A stretch of 64,000 nucleotides of DNA, from the NCBI GenBank assembly GCA_025200525.1, contig CM045761.1:77467551-77531550 (forward strand), given 5' to 3'. Within the stretch, counting starts at the first letter, position 1. Each line of letters starts with the position of its first letter. Origin of the DNA: Camellia lanceoleosa (taxonomy: Eukaryota; Streptophyta; Magnoliopsida; Ericales; Theaceae). Positions 1 through 10,524 of the stretch are shown here, one piece after another. The translations under genes were made by a program, and so were the position numbers. The notes under the pieces were generated by a model. The model was not told the origin of the DNA, did not search any database, and was given only the letters and a program-made list of their open reading frames with translations.

Positions 1-739
1 AACATTGCGATTTGACTCTCTCATTGCCGAAGAAATTAAACTTTTGCACAACATAGCCTGCACCATCGAATAATCAATTAGTAGCGCCTAAGTCTTAAGG
101 GTAGTCCAAAATAGGGCGTCTATAGTCTCCATGACATCTTTCTTCAGTTTGTGCTTCATGCTATCATCTTTCCACTGATACACTGGCATTCCAACTATAG
201 TGTTCTCCAAACTGCACCGATACACTGCATTGGCACACTCCATTCTCACACTATACTTACACACTGTATCTGACTTCCGCATACACTTGTTTCGCATACT
301 ATACTTACATCCGATACAAATATTGTAGAAGATATTTTGACAACTGTCTTTTAGATTCGAGCTATACCGATTGCACCAGAGTAGCAGCAGTACCAGCACC
401 AGCTGTACCGCCTCCAACAGCAGGAGGGAAAGGTGGAGATAGGGGTACCTGGGGCTAGAGCAATCCTCCAGAGCCCATCTTGAGCGATGACGATGCTGAG
501 ACTAATGACTTTGAGAAGGCAGCGAGTCGACATTCTGAGTCGTCCGAGAGTGGAGACGATGGTGTTGCTAGGAATCCGAGAGCGGAGGTGACGATGCTGC
601 GGACTCTGAAGTAGAGAGCGAGGACGATGTCGGCTCTGGTTCTGGCTTAGAGATTGATTCAAACAACGGTGCTGATGGGGATAGTGCCCTAGAGTTCTCT
701 CCTCCAATGAAGAGGACGAAGAGGGCCTCTCAGGCCTGA
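1..739 (+). pseudogene. 3' end of TatA antisense PMD (plant mobile domain) gene
   Basis: This is the last intron and last exon of a gene whose better copy lies at 51683-55551. The last exon begins near 380, and an acidic, serine-rich tail ends with a KRTKRAS-type basic motif and TGA at 737-739. The 51683 copy ends the same way (PKRRKRASRS), which fixes the frame. Bases 1-375 are intron-like and carry degenerate repeats around CATACT/CACACT. A TAG interrupts the exon in at least one frame, so it is probably dead. It runs opposite to the TatA polyprotein. PMD proteins are plant-specific and often carried by transposons; this tail alone shows no fold, so the identification rests on the match to the other copy. 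Confidence 0.6.
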
Positions 740-1194
740 GGTGACTAACACTAATTCTTGATTTTTTTGCGTAGTTTCATTTTCTTTTTGTAGCATTAGC
801 AGATGTATAGCTTTAGATAGGTTTATTTATTTTGAAACTTGTACTCCTCTTTTGTAAAAACCATGATCGAAATAAAACCTCACAGTTGTTGTTTTTTATT
901 ATTATAAAAAGTATTGTTATTTTTGCATCATTAGCACCATATTTGCATGAAAATGAACATGGAACTAAATTGGCCAAGAACGCTCGATTGAAACAATGTT
1001 CTTAATCCGGTCATGAACCGACCAACAAACGAAATACAAAATACAACATACAACATACAACTCGATAAACAAAGCAAAACAACTCAAGTACAAATAAACA
1101 AACTTGCTAAAACCAAAATGACTCAAAACAAGACCTTAAAACGCACAAAGATCAAAACAAAACACATGCTTCCAGCACTACTCAGCACACAGGT
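740..1194 (+). other. Spacer between the two TatA antisense genes
   Basis: This stretch has no coding region. It matches the spacer at 55552-56110 of TatB in order and partly in sequence: a T-rich stretch, then CTTGTAC...TTTTGTAAAA, then an A-rich part with repeated short AACTCGATAA-like words. An AATAAAA near 870 could be the poly(A) signal of the preceding antisense gene. Confidence 0.5.
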
Positions 1195-1312
1195 GGACGG
1201 AAGGCCTGAAAAAAAGGTTGTCGGCCAAGAAAAGAGACTGCCGGCCATATACCGGCCACAAGAGGTGGCCTGTCGGCTACATGCCGGCCACCTGCCAGCC
1301 ATCAAAGGTGAA
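1195..1312. repeat. Palindromic motif array upstream of TatA DUF7745 promoter
   Basis: Repeated GCCGGCC-type words (TCGGCCA, TGCCGGCCAT, ACCGGCCAC, TGCCGGCCAC) lie in a ~118-bp block. The first three GGCC cores are spaced exactly 20 bp; later ones are 11-20 bp apart. A TATA box follows about 50 bp downstream. TatB has a differently worded array in the same place (56115-56221). Confidence 0.7.
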
Positions 1313-1359
1313 AATCACTAGATTGCTGACAGTTGCCTTCCACTCATAGCCTTATCTTC

Positions 1360-1368
1360 TATAAAAGG
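1360..1368 (+). promoter_or_regulatory. TATA box of the TatA antisense DUF7745-like gene
   Basis: TATAAAAGG lies 65 bp before the start codon at 1425 and just after the palindromic array. The aligned TatB position (about 56275) reads CATAAAGG, a decayed version. This strength and position suggest a real RNA polymerase II core promoter for the antisense gene. Confidence 0.6.
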
Positions 1369-1424
1369 TCCAGCTTTGTGAATTCTTCTCCAGAACTTCA
1401 TTTCAGCTGCAATTTCTTCCACAA

Positions 1425-2692
1425 ATGGAGCCATTTTTTTGCTGAAAAGCTCTTGGATTGGATAGTGACTTTACACGGGTCAGAAATGGTAAATTTTTGG
1501 GGTTTTGGCATAAATGCCCTTTTTTTATTAAGCCGAACTTCACTTTGCCTTGCATTCCTTCATGCCGTGGCTCAATGTTAGGACCCGATTACACACGTCT
1601 TTAGCTTCGGGGGACAAGAGATATGCCCGACAATTGAAGAATTTTAGGCATTAATGGAATCCCAGTGTGATGAGAAAATCATGCCTCAGCCCCGTTTTGG
1701 CCATGCCCAAGATTTGGGATGGATGTGTGGGCTTATTTTACACGGGGCTCAATCTCTGGGCCACAATGGAGAACTAGACATTCCCAGCTTGTTCCATCGA
1801 TTTTGCAACATTAGTGACAGAGGCCACCTTCTCTGGTGAGGATTTTGGCAACATGCCCTCTGCTGATGTATGCTTGCTCATTTCCTTCTTGCCCCTAGTT
1901 TCGACGGGTCCAGCATTCAATTGATCGAAGTGGCCCAAGGGTTGAGAGAAGGCAAGAGTTTGATTGGCTTGGTACTAACTAAGACCTTGATGGGCTTAGA
2001 CGCCTTTCATCGGCGGGAGACTACCAGATTCGAAGGGAGTCCACTATATCTTCAGGTATTCTTCCCACCATTTTTCATATGTGTTTCTCACATCCCTCGG
2101 CACTTATGCTCTATTTTTCTCTCAAAGCCCTTTTCTCACTTTTCTCCCAACATACATCTCTCTATTCTTTAATCTCTCTTTTCTTTCATCCCTTCCTAGG
2201 TGTGGCTTATGGATAAGCTAAAGGTAGTAGACTCTTACCCTGAGTACTCAACTCGAGGCTATTTCTTCCACCATTGACTAGTGGATTTCCCGAATGAGGG
2301 ATGGTGGTACGACTGGATGTGCAACAGGTCTAGTACTAACATTGCTTGGCATTGCCTCTGGCTTAATCTAACCAAGATGAGTTACAGCATGGCTCAGCAG
2401 TGTAGCATACAGTTGATTGGCCTTACGCATTGTGTGTTCTAATTCCCTTTTCAGTTCAGACGTCAGTTTGGGCATGATCAGACCTGCCCAGAGGAGGGGC
2501 TAGAGTACCGGATTTCATTACCCATCTGTGGTTCACATTTGGCTAGGTACCTTATTGCTTGGAGGATGAGAGTGCTTCTGGCCCCTACCCCTAGTTTCAG
2601 TTGTGCCCTTTCTAGCGAATGCTTGGCTTGGCTCGGCTTGAGGATGAGGCACAAATCGGGCCCACTTTGGCATCAAAAGCTTCCACAAGTAT
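1425..2692 (+). pseudogene. TatA antisense DUF7745-like gene (degenerate)
   Basis: Homologous to the plus-strand gene at 56330-57553, with the same landmarks in order: an N-terminal region with ICPT and ALMES words, a central QLIEVAQGLREGKS block, GSPLYLQ at the splice junction, then VWLMDKL, WLNL, RRQFGHDQ and a C-terminal W-rich block. A 144-bp intron (2056-2199, GT...AG) splits the gene at the same codon and with the same length as in TatB. Several frameshifts and stops interrupt the coding region (for example near 1480, 1836 and 2275). The fold resembles DUF7745 proteins, which are related to the plant mobile domain; that assignment is from remembered motif order and should be checked. 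It lies antisense to, and converges on, the TatA polyprotein. Confidence 0.65.
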
Positions 2693-3188
2693 GAATGGAG
2701 AACGCAGGAGCACCTGATTCATCTATACCCCTAGTTTATTGCCTTCACCTTTCTTTTCAAGTTTTTTGATGTAATAAAAGCAACTTTGATTTGTATCAGA
2801 GAGTTCGAGAACTTTAAGTTGAAATCAATGAAATTAAAGCTATAAGCACTGAAAATTTTCTTTTTGGTCCAAAGATGTTCTAAGTTGTGAAAGGTAAAAT
2901 TTGAACAAAATCAACTTTTATTAAAACTTTCCAAAACCATTTTCGAAAAGGATCACCACCAAACACGCACGGAATTAATCCTCATGATGTACAACCCCGA
3001 ATGCAAAGATCACAAATTGCCCCTTTGATTGAACAACACTGCTCAACATTGCAACCAGCTCTTCTCTTAGAGTGAAGATCACAACTGAACTCTCAGGTAA
3101 AGGATAGACAAAGATGACCTGATCAGACATATGGATAGTACAATTGAGTTGGAGGTGTTTATGGCCAAACTTCAAGATGAAGTTGCCT
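2693..3188. other. 3' flank of the antisense DUF7745-like gene
   Basis: This non-coding stretch aligns to 57554-58063 in TatB. It contains the presumed 3' untranslated region (TGTAATAAAAGCAA near 2769, ATCAATGAAATTAAAGC near 2825). Small open frames here are not conserved between copies. Confidence 0.5.
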
Positions 3189-3391
3189 ATGTATCCCGAA
3201 AATGGGAATTAGGCCTTGCGTAGTTCAGTTCAGGTTCACTCGAGTATTAACTCTCTCTTTTTGCACTCTAACTTTTGCCAAAGTCGCCCTTTAGGGGTTT
3301 CAACCTTGTGAGTTTAGTTTTTCTTTATTTCTAATTTTTCATGCTCTAACTTTTGCCTAGGTCGCCCTTCCGGGTTTTCAGCTTAGCGAGC
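3189..3391 (-). other. Post-pol RNA hairpin cluster, TatA copy
   Basis: Three foldable blocks follow the pol stop. In pol sense, the first pairs CTAAG with CCTAG (3382-3386 with 3357-3361, one mismatch) around an inner CCC/GGG. The second pairs CAAGG with CTTTG (3304-3308 with 3279-3283, one G.U) around CCCC/GGG. The third has TCCCA facing GGGA, with a decayed outer arm. The same blocks occur in TatB and TatX with compensatory differences. Confidence 0.5.
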
Positions 3392-3394
3392 CTC

Positions 3395-4290
3395 TCAGGG
3401 ATAATATGTCTTCGACTTGTCCATGTTGATCGGTTATGAAAATTCTAGGCCATCCAGGTCCATGAGAATAACAGCTCCACCCAACCAGATAGTTTTGATG
3501 ATGTAAGGACCTATCCAATTAGGTTTGAACTTACCCCTAGGGTTATGAATGGGAGCTCAGTAGTCTTTCAGCACCATATCCCGCTCTTTGAGATTCCGAG
3601 ACAACTTTCTTGTTAAAAGCCCTGGCAATTTTGCATTGATAGCCCTAAACATGATACAATGCTTTCAGCCTTCTCTCATCAAAAAACATCAGCTCCTTGA
3701 ATACATTACATTGCCGATCCGCCTCTGCTATTTGACACTTTCCATAACTTCGCGATGTGGGACTTCTATCTCAATCGGCAAAACAACTTCCATTGCGTAG
3801 ATAAGAGAATAAGGAGTTGTGCATGTAGACATTCGAATTGAAGTTCTATAGCCCCAGAGTACGAATGGCAATTTATCTTGCCAGTTCCTGTAGTTCTCAA
3901 CCATCTTCTGCAAAATATTCTTGATGTTCTTGTTGGCGGCCTCAACAGCTCCATTGATTTGTGGCCTATATGTAGATGACTTACAAACCGCCACATTGTA
4001 TTTCTCCAACAAGTCTATCACCTCTTTCTTGAAGTGGGAGCCATTATCTGATATGATCACATTTGGCACTCCATATCGGCAAATGATATTCTTTCTAATG
4101 AACTTGGCGACATGCGATGATTTCAACACTGCGTAGGACTGAGCTTCCACCTACTTTGTAAAGTAATCAATTGCCACTAGGATATATTCATGCCCATTCG
4201 ACTCTTTTGGCATGACTGCACCAATGACATCAATTCCCCAAACCGAGAAACGCCATTGTGAAGTCATGTTTTACAGTTTTGACGACGGGA
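3395..4290 (-). pseudogene. TatA integrase core and C-terminal end of the polyprotein
   Basis: The minus-strand reading gives the retroviral-type integrase core: first catalytic Asp in VWGIDVIGA (about 4222-4250), second Asp in IISDNGSHF, and the Glu in NGAVEAANKN. A LPFVLWGYRTS block and a C-terminal TGPYIIK-like region follow, and the reading ends in DKSKTYYP plus TGA at 3395-3397. Integrase would insert element DNA into chromosomes. The longest open piece is 3728-4150; stops and frameshifts flank it, for example a stop near 4152. Upstream comes the second RNase H. It matches TatB 58272-59200 throughout. Confidence 0.85.
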
Positions 4291-5110
4291 TATTCATGCA
4301 ATTAGCATGAATTTGGCATTTGTGGCATCGCCGAACAAAACCAATACAATCCTCCTCTATAGTGGACCAGTAATAACCTTGCCTGAGAATTTTCCAAACT
4401 AATATTACTTCGTTCATGTGTGCTCCGCACTATCCCCCATAGATGGCCTCTATCAGGCGCTTTGATTCCTCATCTTCGAAACACAACTTGTGCATTCCTA
4501 GATGACCTTTGTTGTACAGTTTACCTTCGCAGATGATAAATTGGACGGCTATTCGCTGTATTCCCCTTTTGTCCTTGGCATTTGCCCATGGTGGATAAAT
4601 CTCATTTTCCAAAAAGTTCCAAATATCATAGTGCCAAGGATTTTTGTCTTGCGCTTTATCTATTGCGGTGATAGTTTCATAGGCTGGCGTGTATCTCTGC
4701 TCAATGATAATCAGACGCATTCGGACTCCAAGTGGGATGTCTACCACAGATGATAGAGTTGCTAAGGCATCAACGAACCTATTATTCTCTCTCAACAGAT
4801 GTATGAAAGTCAGCTTTTCAAACCTAGGAATCAGAATGTCCACGGTCAAGTGATAAACTTTCATCTTTTCTTCTTTGACTTTCCAATCTCCATTCGCTTG
4901 AGAAACAACTAAGTTCGAGTCCCCGATAACATCCAATCTTTTTTCCCCTAGTTCCAGCCGGCTTCTAAACTAGCGATACACGTCTCATACTCTGCTTTGT
5001 TATTAGACACCTTGAATCAAAGTTTGAAGGCTAAAGGTATATGGGAGTTATCAGGTGCTAACAGCAACACACCTATCCCATAACCATATTGATTGGATGC
5101 TCTATCAAAG
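4291..5110 (-). pseudogene. TatA second (archaeal-type) RNase H and integrase zinc region
   Basis: The reading begins at about 5110 with MYFDRASNQYGYGIGV, the start of the extra RNase H that defines the Tat lineage, and continues with DSNLVVSQANGDWKVKEEKM. It passes into an open stretch (4430-4936) that includes the LYNKGHLGMHKLC region leading to the integrase zinc-binding H2C2 motif. The part between about 4936 and 5017 is frameshifted. In family terms this second RNase H is thought to supplement the normal one in degrading RNA of the RNA:DNA hybrid. Degenerate and not translatable as one protein. Confidence 0.8.
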
Positions 5111-5640
5111 TACATTGTCCAAATCTCTTCCTCGACTTGCAGAATGACCACATCTGGGGATAGGTATTCCACCGCTTCATCCCCTTCTACTGGGTGGTCT
5201 TCCAGGAACTCCGCTATAGCTCTCCACTTGACCGACTTATGGGTAACATGCTTGAGATCAAATTCGGAGAGAAGAAGAAACCAACGAGCTAGCCTACTCA
5301 TAAGTGCTAGCTTCTCAAAGAGATATTTGATGGGATCTAATCTTGAAACCATGATTATAGAGTGAGCTAACATGTAGTGCCTCAACTTCCTGGTAGCCCA
5401 TACCAAGGCTAGACAAGCTTTCTCCAACAGAGTGTAGCGGGTCTCATAATCCAACATTTTCTTGCTCAAATAGTAGATGCCTTTCTCCATCCTATCTTTA
5501 GATTCCTGAGCAAGCATGCATTCTATCGTTGTGTCTATTAGTGTCAGGTACAGAATCAAAGGCTTTCCTGGCTCTGGCGGCGATAACATAGGCAAATTCT
5601 GAAGGTACTGCTTGATCTATTCAAAGGCAAATTAAAATTG
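5017..5640 (-). pseudogene. TatA RNase H (first, gypsy-type)
   Basis: An open minus-strand stretch (5017-5595) reads GKPLILYLTLIDTTIECMLAQES, then IYYLSKKM, YTLLEKACLALVWA and SRLARWFLLLSEFDL. These are the usual blocks of a Ty3/gypsy RNase H following reverse transcriptase. It runs on into the start of the second RNase H. It would remove the genomic RNA strand during reverse transcription. TatB carries the same blocks at 59998-60615. Confidence 0.85.
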
Positions 5641-6686
5641 ATCATCCCAACAGAATTTCTTTCCTTTCTTTAGAAGACCAAATAGCGGTTCACAAGTCAA
5701 TGTTAATTTGGAAATAAACCGTCTTATGAATTGCACTTTACCCAAAAAGCCTTGCACTTCCTTTTCAGTCCTTGATGGTGGCATTTCTAGGATGGCCTTG
5801 ATTTTAGAAGGGTGCCCCTCAGTGTGATCAAAAAGCCCAGCATTTTCCCTACAGTTACATCAAAAGTACATTTCTGTGGATTCAACCTCAGTCTGTATTC
5901 TCTAATCCGTTAAAGGAATTTCTTCAAGGCGGTGTAGTGACCCCTTTTTTTCTTTGGACTTGACAATCATGTCATCCACATACACCTCGACCTCTTTGTG
6001 GTTCATGTCGTGCAAAATGGTGGCTGTCGCCCTTTGATAGGTAGCACTTGCATTTTTCAGCCCAAACGGCATAACCCAATAACAGTAGGTCTCCCACGAC
6101 GTAGTAAATGTCGTTTTCTCTCTGTCCTCAGGCGCCATCAGAATCTAGTTATACCTAGAAAACCCGTCCATGAAGGATAACAATGCATGACCGCAGTGAA
6201 ATCCACTAACTCATCAATGTGCGGCAAAGGAAAGTCGTCTTTTGGATTGGCTCTGTTCAAATCCCGAAAGTCCACGCACACTCGGATTCTACCATCCTTT
6301 ATCAGCACTAGGACGATGCTGGCCAACCAAGTCAGATATTCAGATACTGACAAGAAACCTGTCTCAATCTGCTTGGTGACCTCTTCTTTGATTTTCAATG
6401 CCCAATCCGGGCAGATTCTTCACAATTTCTGCTTAACGAGTCGGGCCTCGAGGTTAAGAGGGATCCAATGCTGTACAATCTCCAGATTGATTCCAGGCAC
6501 GTCTTTGTAGGACCATGCGAAAACATCTTTGAAATCTTTTAATAAACCGACTAAGCGCTCGCGCTCCTCCGAAGACAACATGGACCCAATCTGGACCAAG
6601 CACGGCTCTTTCTCAGTACCCACACTAATAGAAATGATTTTATCAGCATAGGGTTTTGCAAACCTCTCCTCCTCTTGATTAATCAA
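5641..6686 (-). pseudogene. TatA reverse transcriptase
   Basis: The minus-strand pieces give the reverse transcriptase palm in order: VQHWIPLNLEAR and KQKL (6420-6686), then KDGRIRVCVDFRDLNRANPKDDFPLPH (6138-6398), then MPFGLKNASATYQRA and the catalytic YVDDMIVKS box (5902-6138). A frameshift near 6175 destroys the stretch leading to the usual DGFSGYNQI motif, and another break lies at about 5902. Below 5900 the thumb and connection region is further broken. The active-site Asp pair is still present but the gene cannot make a complete enzyme. Confidence 0.85.
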
Positions 6687-7579
6687 TTTTTCAAAACCAG
6701 TGGAATTCCTTCCTCTTCGTTTTCATTAAAATTCTAAAAATCTTAGTCAATACAATAAACAAGTGGCATAGAGAAATACTTAGAATCAGTGGCATTCTCA
6801 TTCACAAGGTCTAGCTCTTCGGTTACAACCGACTCAAAAGCAAAAGAAAAAGAGGAGCTAGACAAGACCTTGGCATCTAGCTTATCACCTCCAGGAATAC
6901 CAAACTCGGACTTAGAAGAATGGGAATCTGATTTTGACTCCACAGACTTGATGGAATCAGATTCTAGCTTATCACCTGACTCAAAACTAGACAAGTAGCT
7001 CTCTTCCAGCTGCCAGACAAAAGATGGTGCTTCAAATGCATCCAAAATGCTACTGGATGTGTTTACACCCGGTTGATCCCCTATCATGGAGATGGTAAGG
7101 TTATCCCCCAAGTTCTCTAAGTCAACCGGAGGATCTGTAAGGACACATGCCAGTGCTGCCCCTACACCAAGCTCGCTATCGTCCGAGTCACTTTCCAAGC
7201 TCTTTTCTGCTTCAGCACTCGGTTCAGCCTACTCCTCGGCATCACTATCTTGCAACTGTAGATCAAAAAGGATTTCGAAGGCAGGAGCACGTTGCTTCAC
7301 AGAATTCATCCAGGGCTAGGGAAAGCTACAAAAGGGGATGTCTTCACCCTCCCGAACAAAGTGGCCATTCAGTACTCCTCAAATTGGACTGTGAATGAGC
7401 GCATAGTGTTTCCCAGCTTGCTTGGCTTTGGCTCTACCTGTCATCTCTTCCCTTCTCTTGACCCAATCCTCTTTGGTGGGTACATATCTCAGACCAAAGG
7501 TATGCGGATTATGTGGCACGTCAGCCAATGCTGTGACACCTTTTCGGCCACTTCGTCCAAGCCCCATTCTTGGCATATG
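6687..7579 (-). pseudogene. TatA linker between protease and reverse transcriptase
   Basis: The minus strand is open at 6743-7198 and encodes a strongly acidic, Ser/Asp/Glu-rich segment with no recognised fold. It is equivalent to the acidic stretch within TatB 61095-62261. A downstream block (7379-7576) reads PHNPHTFGLRYVPTKEDWVK, which is conserved in TatB. This linker is typical of long Tat polyproteins; its role is unknown. Confidence 0.6.
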
Positions 7580-8220
7580 TTACAATTTATTCATGAAATA
7601 AACAGACTGAGCACTAACATACATGCCCTCATCTGCTACCAAGATGGTTTGCACTACCTGGGCCTCAGCCAACGTGAACCCTAAGAGGAAAACATCCTCC
7701 TCGTCGTGTGTGTTTTCTAACACTGGTGTAGTTACCTCTGGCGATGGATGGATGGATTTATTCCCAAAAACAATCACCACTCCTTTCCGTGAGGGTATTT
7801 TAGCATTTGGTGGAGGGTAGAGGAGACTACTTTCACCAGATGCAACCAGGGTCTCCCTAGCAGTAAGCTGAAGGTAGCCGAGATGTCTACGATATGAAAC
7901 TCGACATCCTACTGAGATGGGCCCAGCTGGACTCTGATTTGTACTATGCCGATAACCTCTCTGCTCGTATTATCATACGCCCAAATCACTTGGGCCATGG
8001 GCACGAAGTCTAATGGTTTAAGGCCCATGGCATAAGTTGTGTGGAAAGGAGAGCTATTGATAGCGAAACCAGTGTCGACCAACACCACTGGTACCCATTT
8101 TTCACTGCACTCAATAGATATGTATAGGGGTTTGTTGTGAGTTGAACCTTCCGGCAGCAGTTCTTTATTGGAAAAGGTTAGGGTTGGCCCGACATCACCT
8201 GGGAAGACCAATCCCACCAA
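7580..8220 (-). pseudogene. TatA aspartic protease
   Basis: The minus-strand reading contains the retropepsin motif VVLVDTGFAIN (within 7909-8220), preceded by NKPLYISIECSEKWVP and followed by LDFVPMAQVIWAYDNTSREV. In TatB the same position reads LVDTGSAIN, so the Ser after DTG is Phe here, which may weaken the flap-side geometry. The segment 7580-7780 continues the domain (FGNKSIHPSPE). It would mature the Gag-Pol polyprotein. A stop separates the two pieces. Confidence 0.8.
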
Positions 8221-9160
8221 CTGTTAAGGGGTAATGTCATTGGACAATTTACCTTTGTCCATTGCTGACAGCACAGCCTGTCGATGTACCTGGAAGGCTA
8301 TAAGAAGACCCCAGATTGAGATGTCGGCTTGGATTTTCTTCAGTTGCATCAAAACTGCTTATTCCTTCAGCTGCTTCTTTTTCTATTTCTCAACCTCTCT
8401 ATCTTTTCCAGAGCCCGTAGCTTGGTCTAAGTGCGGTAGCTTGAAATACTACCCACTTGTTATCTGGAAGGCACTCACCCCAGTCCTCATCGGTGTGAGC
8501 TAGAAGTAGATCGTCATCCTCAAACCATACACCTCCGACGGCCAACAAACAGTTGTTCGGCTCCGTTTGTATCACTTTCATTTTACAAGTTTTCCCCGCT
8601 GGGTGTTAGGTCATTACAGATTTCTGGTTGTCTTCAACCCTCTCTTGGGCAAACTGCCTCAGCGCAACTTTCTATTCTATGTCTACAGTGCTCACAGTGC
8701 CCAGTTCCTGAGCTGAATTGTTCACACTAGTGTTCTCCAGATCTGCCCTTTCGACCACTACAGTAATTCTTGCCTTCTTTTCCTCCTATTTTGTTTCAGT
8801 TCCTTCCTCCATGTCCGGTTCATCACTCAACCACCCAGAGTTTTCTGTTGATCCATTCAAATCGAACCAGTCAATCTTCACATCCCCTTGATCTTGTTCG
8901 TCGAAGAACTGCAGGTTGTCTAAGTCTTCAAGTTCTGCTAAATCATCTAACCCTTGATTCAGGCTATCCTCTCTAACCACATTGACCTCCACTATAGTTG
9001 GCAATACCACTTATCGCTTGACTTGATCAAGCGGCACAATGTAGCAGCTTGGATCATACTCCGCCTCGGACAAGTCCTCAGAGCATTCAGGCAACAGACT
9101 CGTACTCTCCTCTAAGGCCAACCCCCCTTCTACTACAACTATCACCACCATAGATTTAGG
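8221..9160 (-). pseudogene. TatA region between gag and protease
   Basis: Two short open minus-strand stretches (8399-8581 and 8786-9010) match the TatB region 63255-63998: an acidic LDDLAELEDLDNLQFFDEQDQGDV block, then a PNNCLLAVGGVWFEDDDLLLAHTDEDWGE block. No fold is recognised. Several stops separate the pieces. Confidence 0.55.
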
Positions 9161-10034
9161 TTAAAGTGTGGATGTGTCCATCATGCACAAATCTATGCTT
9201 TTAGGAATGAACACTGTCGGTCTGGGTAGGTGGGAAGGGGTAATATATACGCTGGGGTCGTAGGAAATGTCCAGTGTATGGATTAGGTTTGGATTATGCG
9301 GTGGGGAAACTTGATTGTGGGTCGGGAGAGGGTTTGTGGTCACATTCTCTTTTTGGGGTGGTGTAATCACCTTTTTGTCAATGAGGTCTTGAATCTCATG
9401 ACGCAGTTTGAAGCATTAGCCAGTGTCATGACCGTGTTGTGGGTGAAATTCACAGTACTTGGATGGGATGTGTTTTTGTGGAAGATGATCAAGTAGTGGG
9501 TATGGCTCTAATGGCTTGAGGTGCCCCTTTTTGATCAACACCTTTATGCTTTGAGATAAAGCCATGTAGAGTGGGTTAAAGGTCCTCTGGGATTGGGCAG
9601 GGTTATTTGAAGTTTGTGGTGATGTATTGGAAAAGGGATTGGCGGTCTTGGTTGTGGTGGTGACAATGCTCACATTTGACGACTGCACAGCTGTGCTACC
9701 ACTAGCGGTTGCGTTAGAACTGCGCACGAAAGGCCGCTTGGCCTGCTCTTTCTCATCAGTAATCAGCCCTTGTTTGATCGTGTCTTCAATCTAAACCCCT
9801 ATCTTGTGGAGCTCGGTGAATGTGAATAGAGGTAGGACGATTAGTTTTTGAAGTAACTTCCCGTGCAGATTGCAGACTACCATTCTTATCTAATCTTTCT
9901 CTGAAAACCATATGGTCATCATTGAAGCTTTGGCCCTCCACCTTGTCACTAATTCTGAGAAGCCGTCCTTCGACTCCTGGCGTGTTGCCTCAAGATCACG
10001 AGTTGTGACCTCGATTTGTGTGTGGTATGAGTAC
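9161..10034 (-). pseudogene. TatA gag, C-terminal part (interrupted by TatX)
   Basis: The minus-strand reading runs from the TatX insertion at 10034: YSYHTQIEVTTRDLEATRQ, GFSELVTRWRAKASMMT (a capsid core block), then FNPLYMALSQSIKVLIKKGHLKPLEPYPLL and CEFHPQHGHDTG (zinc-knuckle-like) in 9416-9727, and a proline-rich tail with VITPPQKENV. Gag packages element RNA into virus-like particles. The N-terminal half lies 18 kb away at 28199-28837, and the reading frame runs directly across the insertion when the duplicated AGTGC is counted once. Frameshifts near 9730-9890 show that gag itself is also decayed. Confidence 0.85.
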
Positions 10035-10039
10035 AGTGC
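10035..10039. repeat. Target-site duplication AGTGC, left of TatX
   Basis: AGTGC immediately precedes the TG of the left LTR and is repeated exactly after the right LTR at 28194-28198. A 5-bp duplication is the expected integrase signature of Ty3/gypsy elements. Confidence 0.95.
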
Positions 10040-10254
10040 TGTAGACACCCCATTTTTGACCGTCCTCAAGACTTGGACGTCACCGCTTGAACACTCGGTG
10101 ATTATCCATGTTTGTGTTCGTTTGGAGTTCCCGGAGTTCTCGGCTACGCGCCTTGCCTCAGGATCTCCGAACTCGACTGTTTTGTGTCTGGTTTTACACC
10201 AAACACTTGTGCTTTGCCTTGGAGGGGCAGGCAATGCCTTTTGAGGCATCCCCA

Positions 10255-10350
10255 CACACCACCGGCAGTGGCTAGAGGCCACCGGCTGGTTGATGTTGCC
10301 ATCGGCACTATATTGTGCCGGTCGGCACTCTTTTGTGCTGGCTGGCACTA
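10255..10350. repeat. 20-bp-phased palindromic array in TatX 5' LTR
   Basis: CGGC cores stand at 10263, 10283, 10303 and 10323, with a mutated TGGC at 10343: exactly 20 bp apart five times. The best unit reads GTGCCGGTCGGCAC. The spacers between the ~10-bp motifs are unrelated to one another. The array precedes the TATA-like palindrome by about 160 bp. Confidence 0.85.
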
Positions 10351-10503
10351 AATTTTGTCAAAATGACATTCTCTGCCGGCCGGTTACTGTGCAGTTGCTT
10401 TTTCAGATATTTTGAGGCAGCTGTATGGCATTGGCTTCTCCTCCATACACGTGTATGGAGGGATGCCTCTCTTGTTTTGCTTACTAGCTAAGCTTACAAG
10501 ATT

Positions 10504-10524
10504 GCCTCCTCTAGAAGAGGAGGC
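10504..10524 (+). promoter_or_regulatory. Palindromic core promoter site, TATA lost (TatX 5' LTR)
   Basis: An inverted repeat with GCCTCCTCT and AGAGGAGGC-like arms. In the other LTR the centre reads CTATAAG (25152-25172); here it reads CTAGAAG, which removes the TATA box but leaves the palindrome. It is followed by a pyrimidine-rich leader and TTAGGGTTAGAGAG. Confidence 0.5.

Noticed and set aside
88..417. A minus-strand 109-residue open frame
   Set aside because: It overlaps the last intron and exon of the plus-strand PMD gene and has no family words; the TatB copy does not keep it.
1195..1312. Arrays of GGCCGGCC as an ordinary CpG-rich promoter patch
   Set aside because: The regular 20-bp step, element-specific wording and perfect palindromes are not expected from base composition alone.
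1013..1321. A 102-residue Lys/Thr/Asn-rich open frame
   Set aside because: It is A-rich spacer plus the palindromic array; the aligned TatB spacer is not open in this frame.
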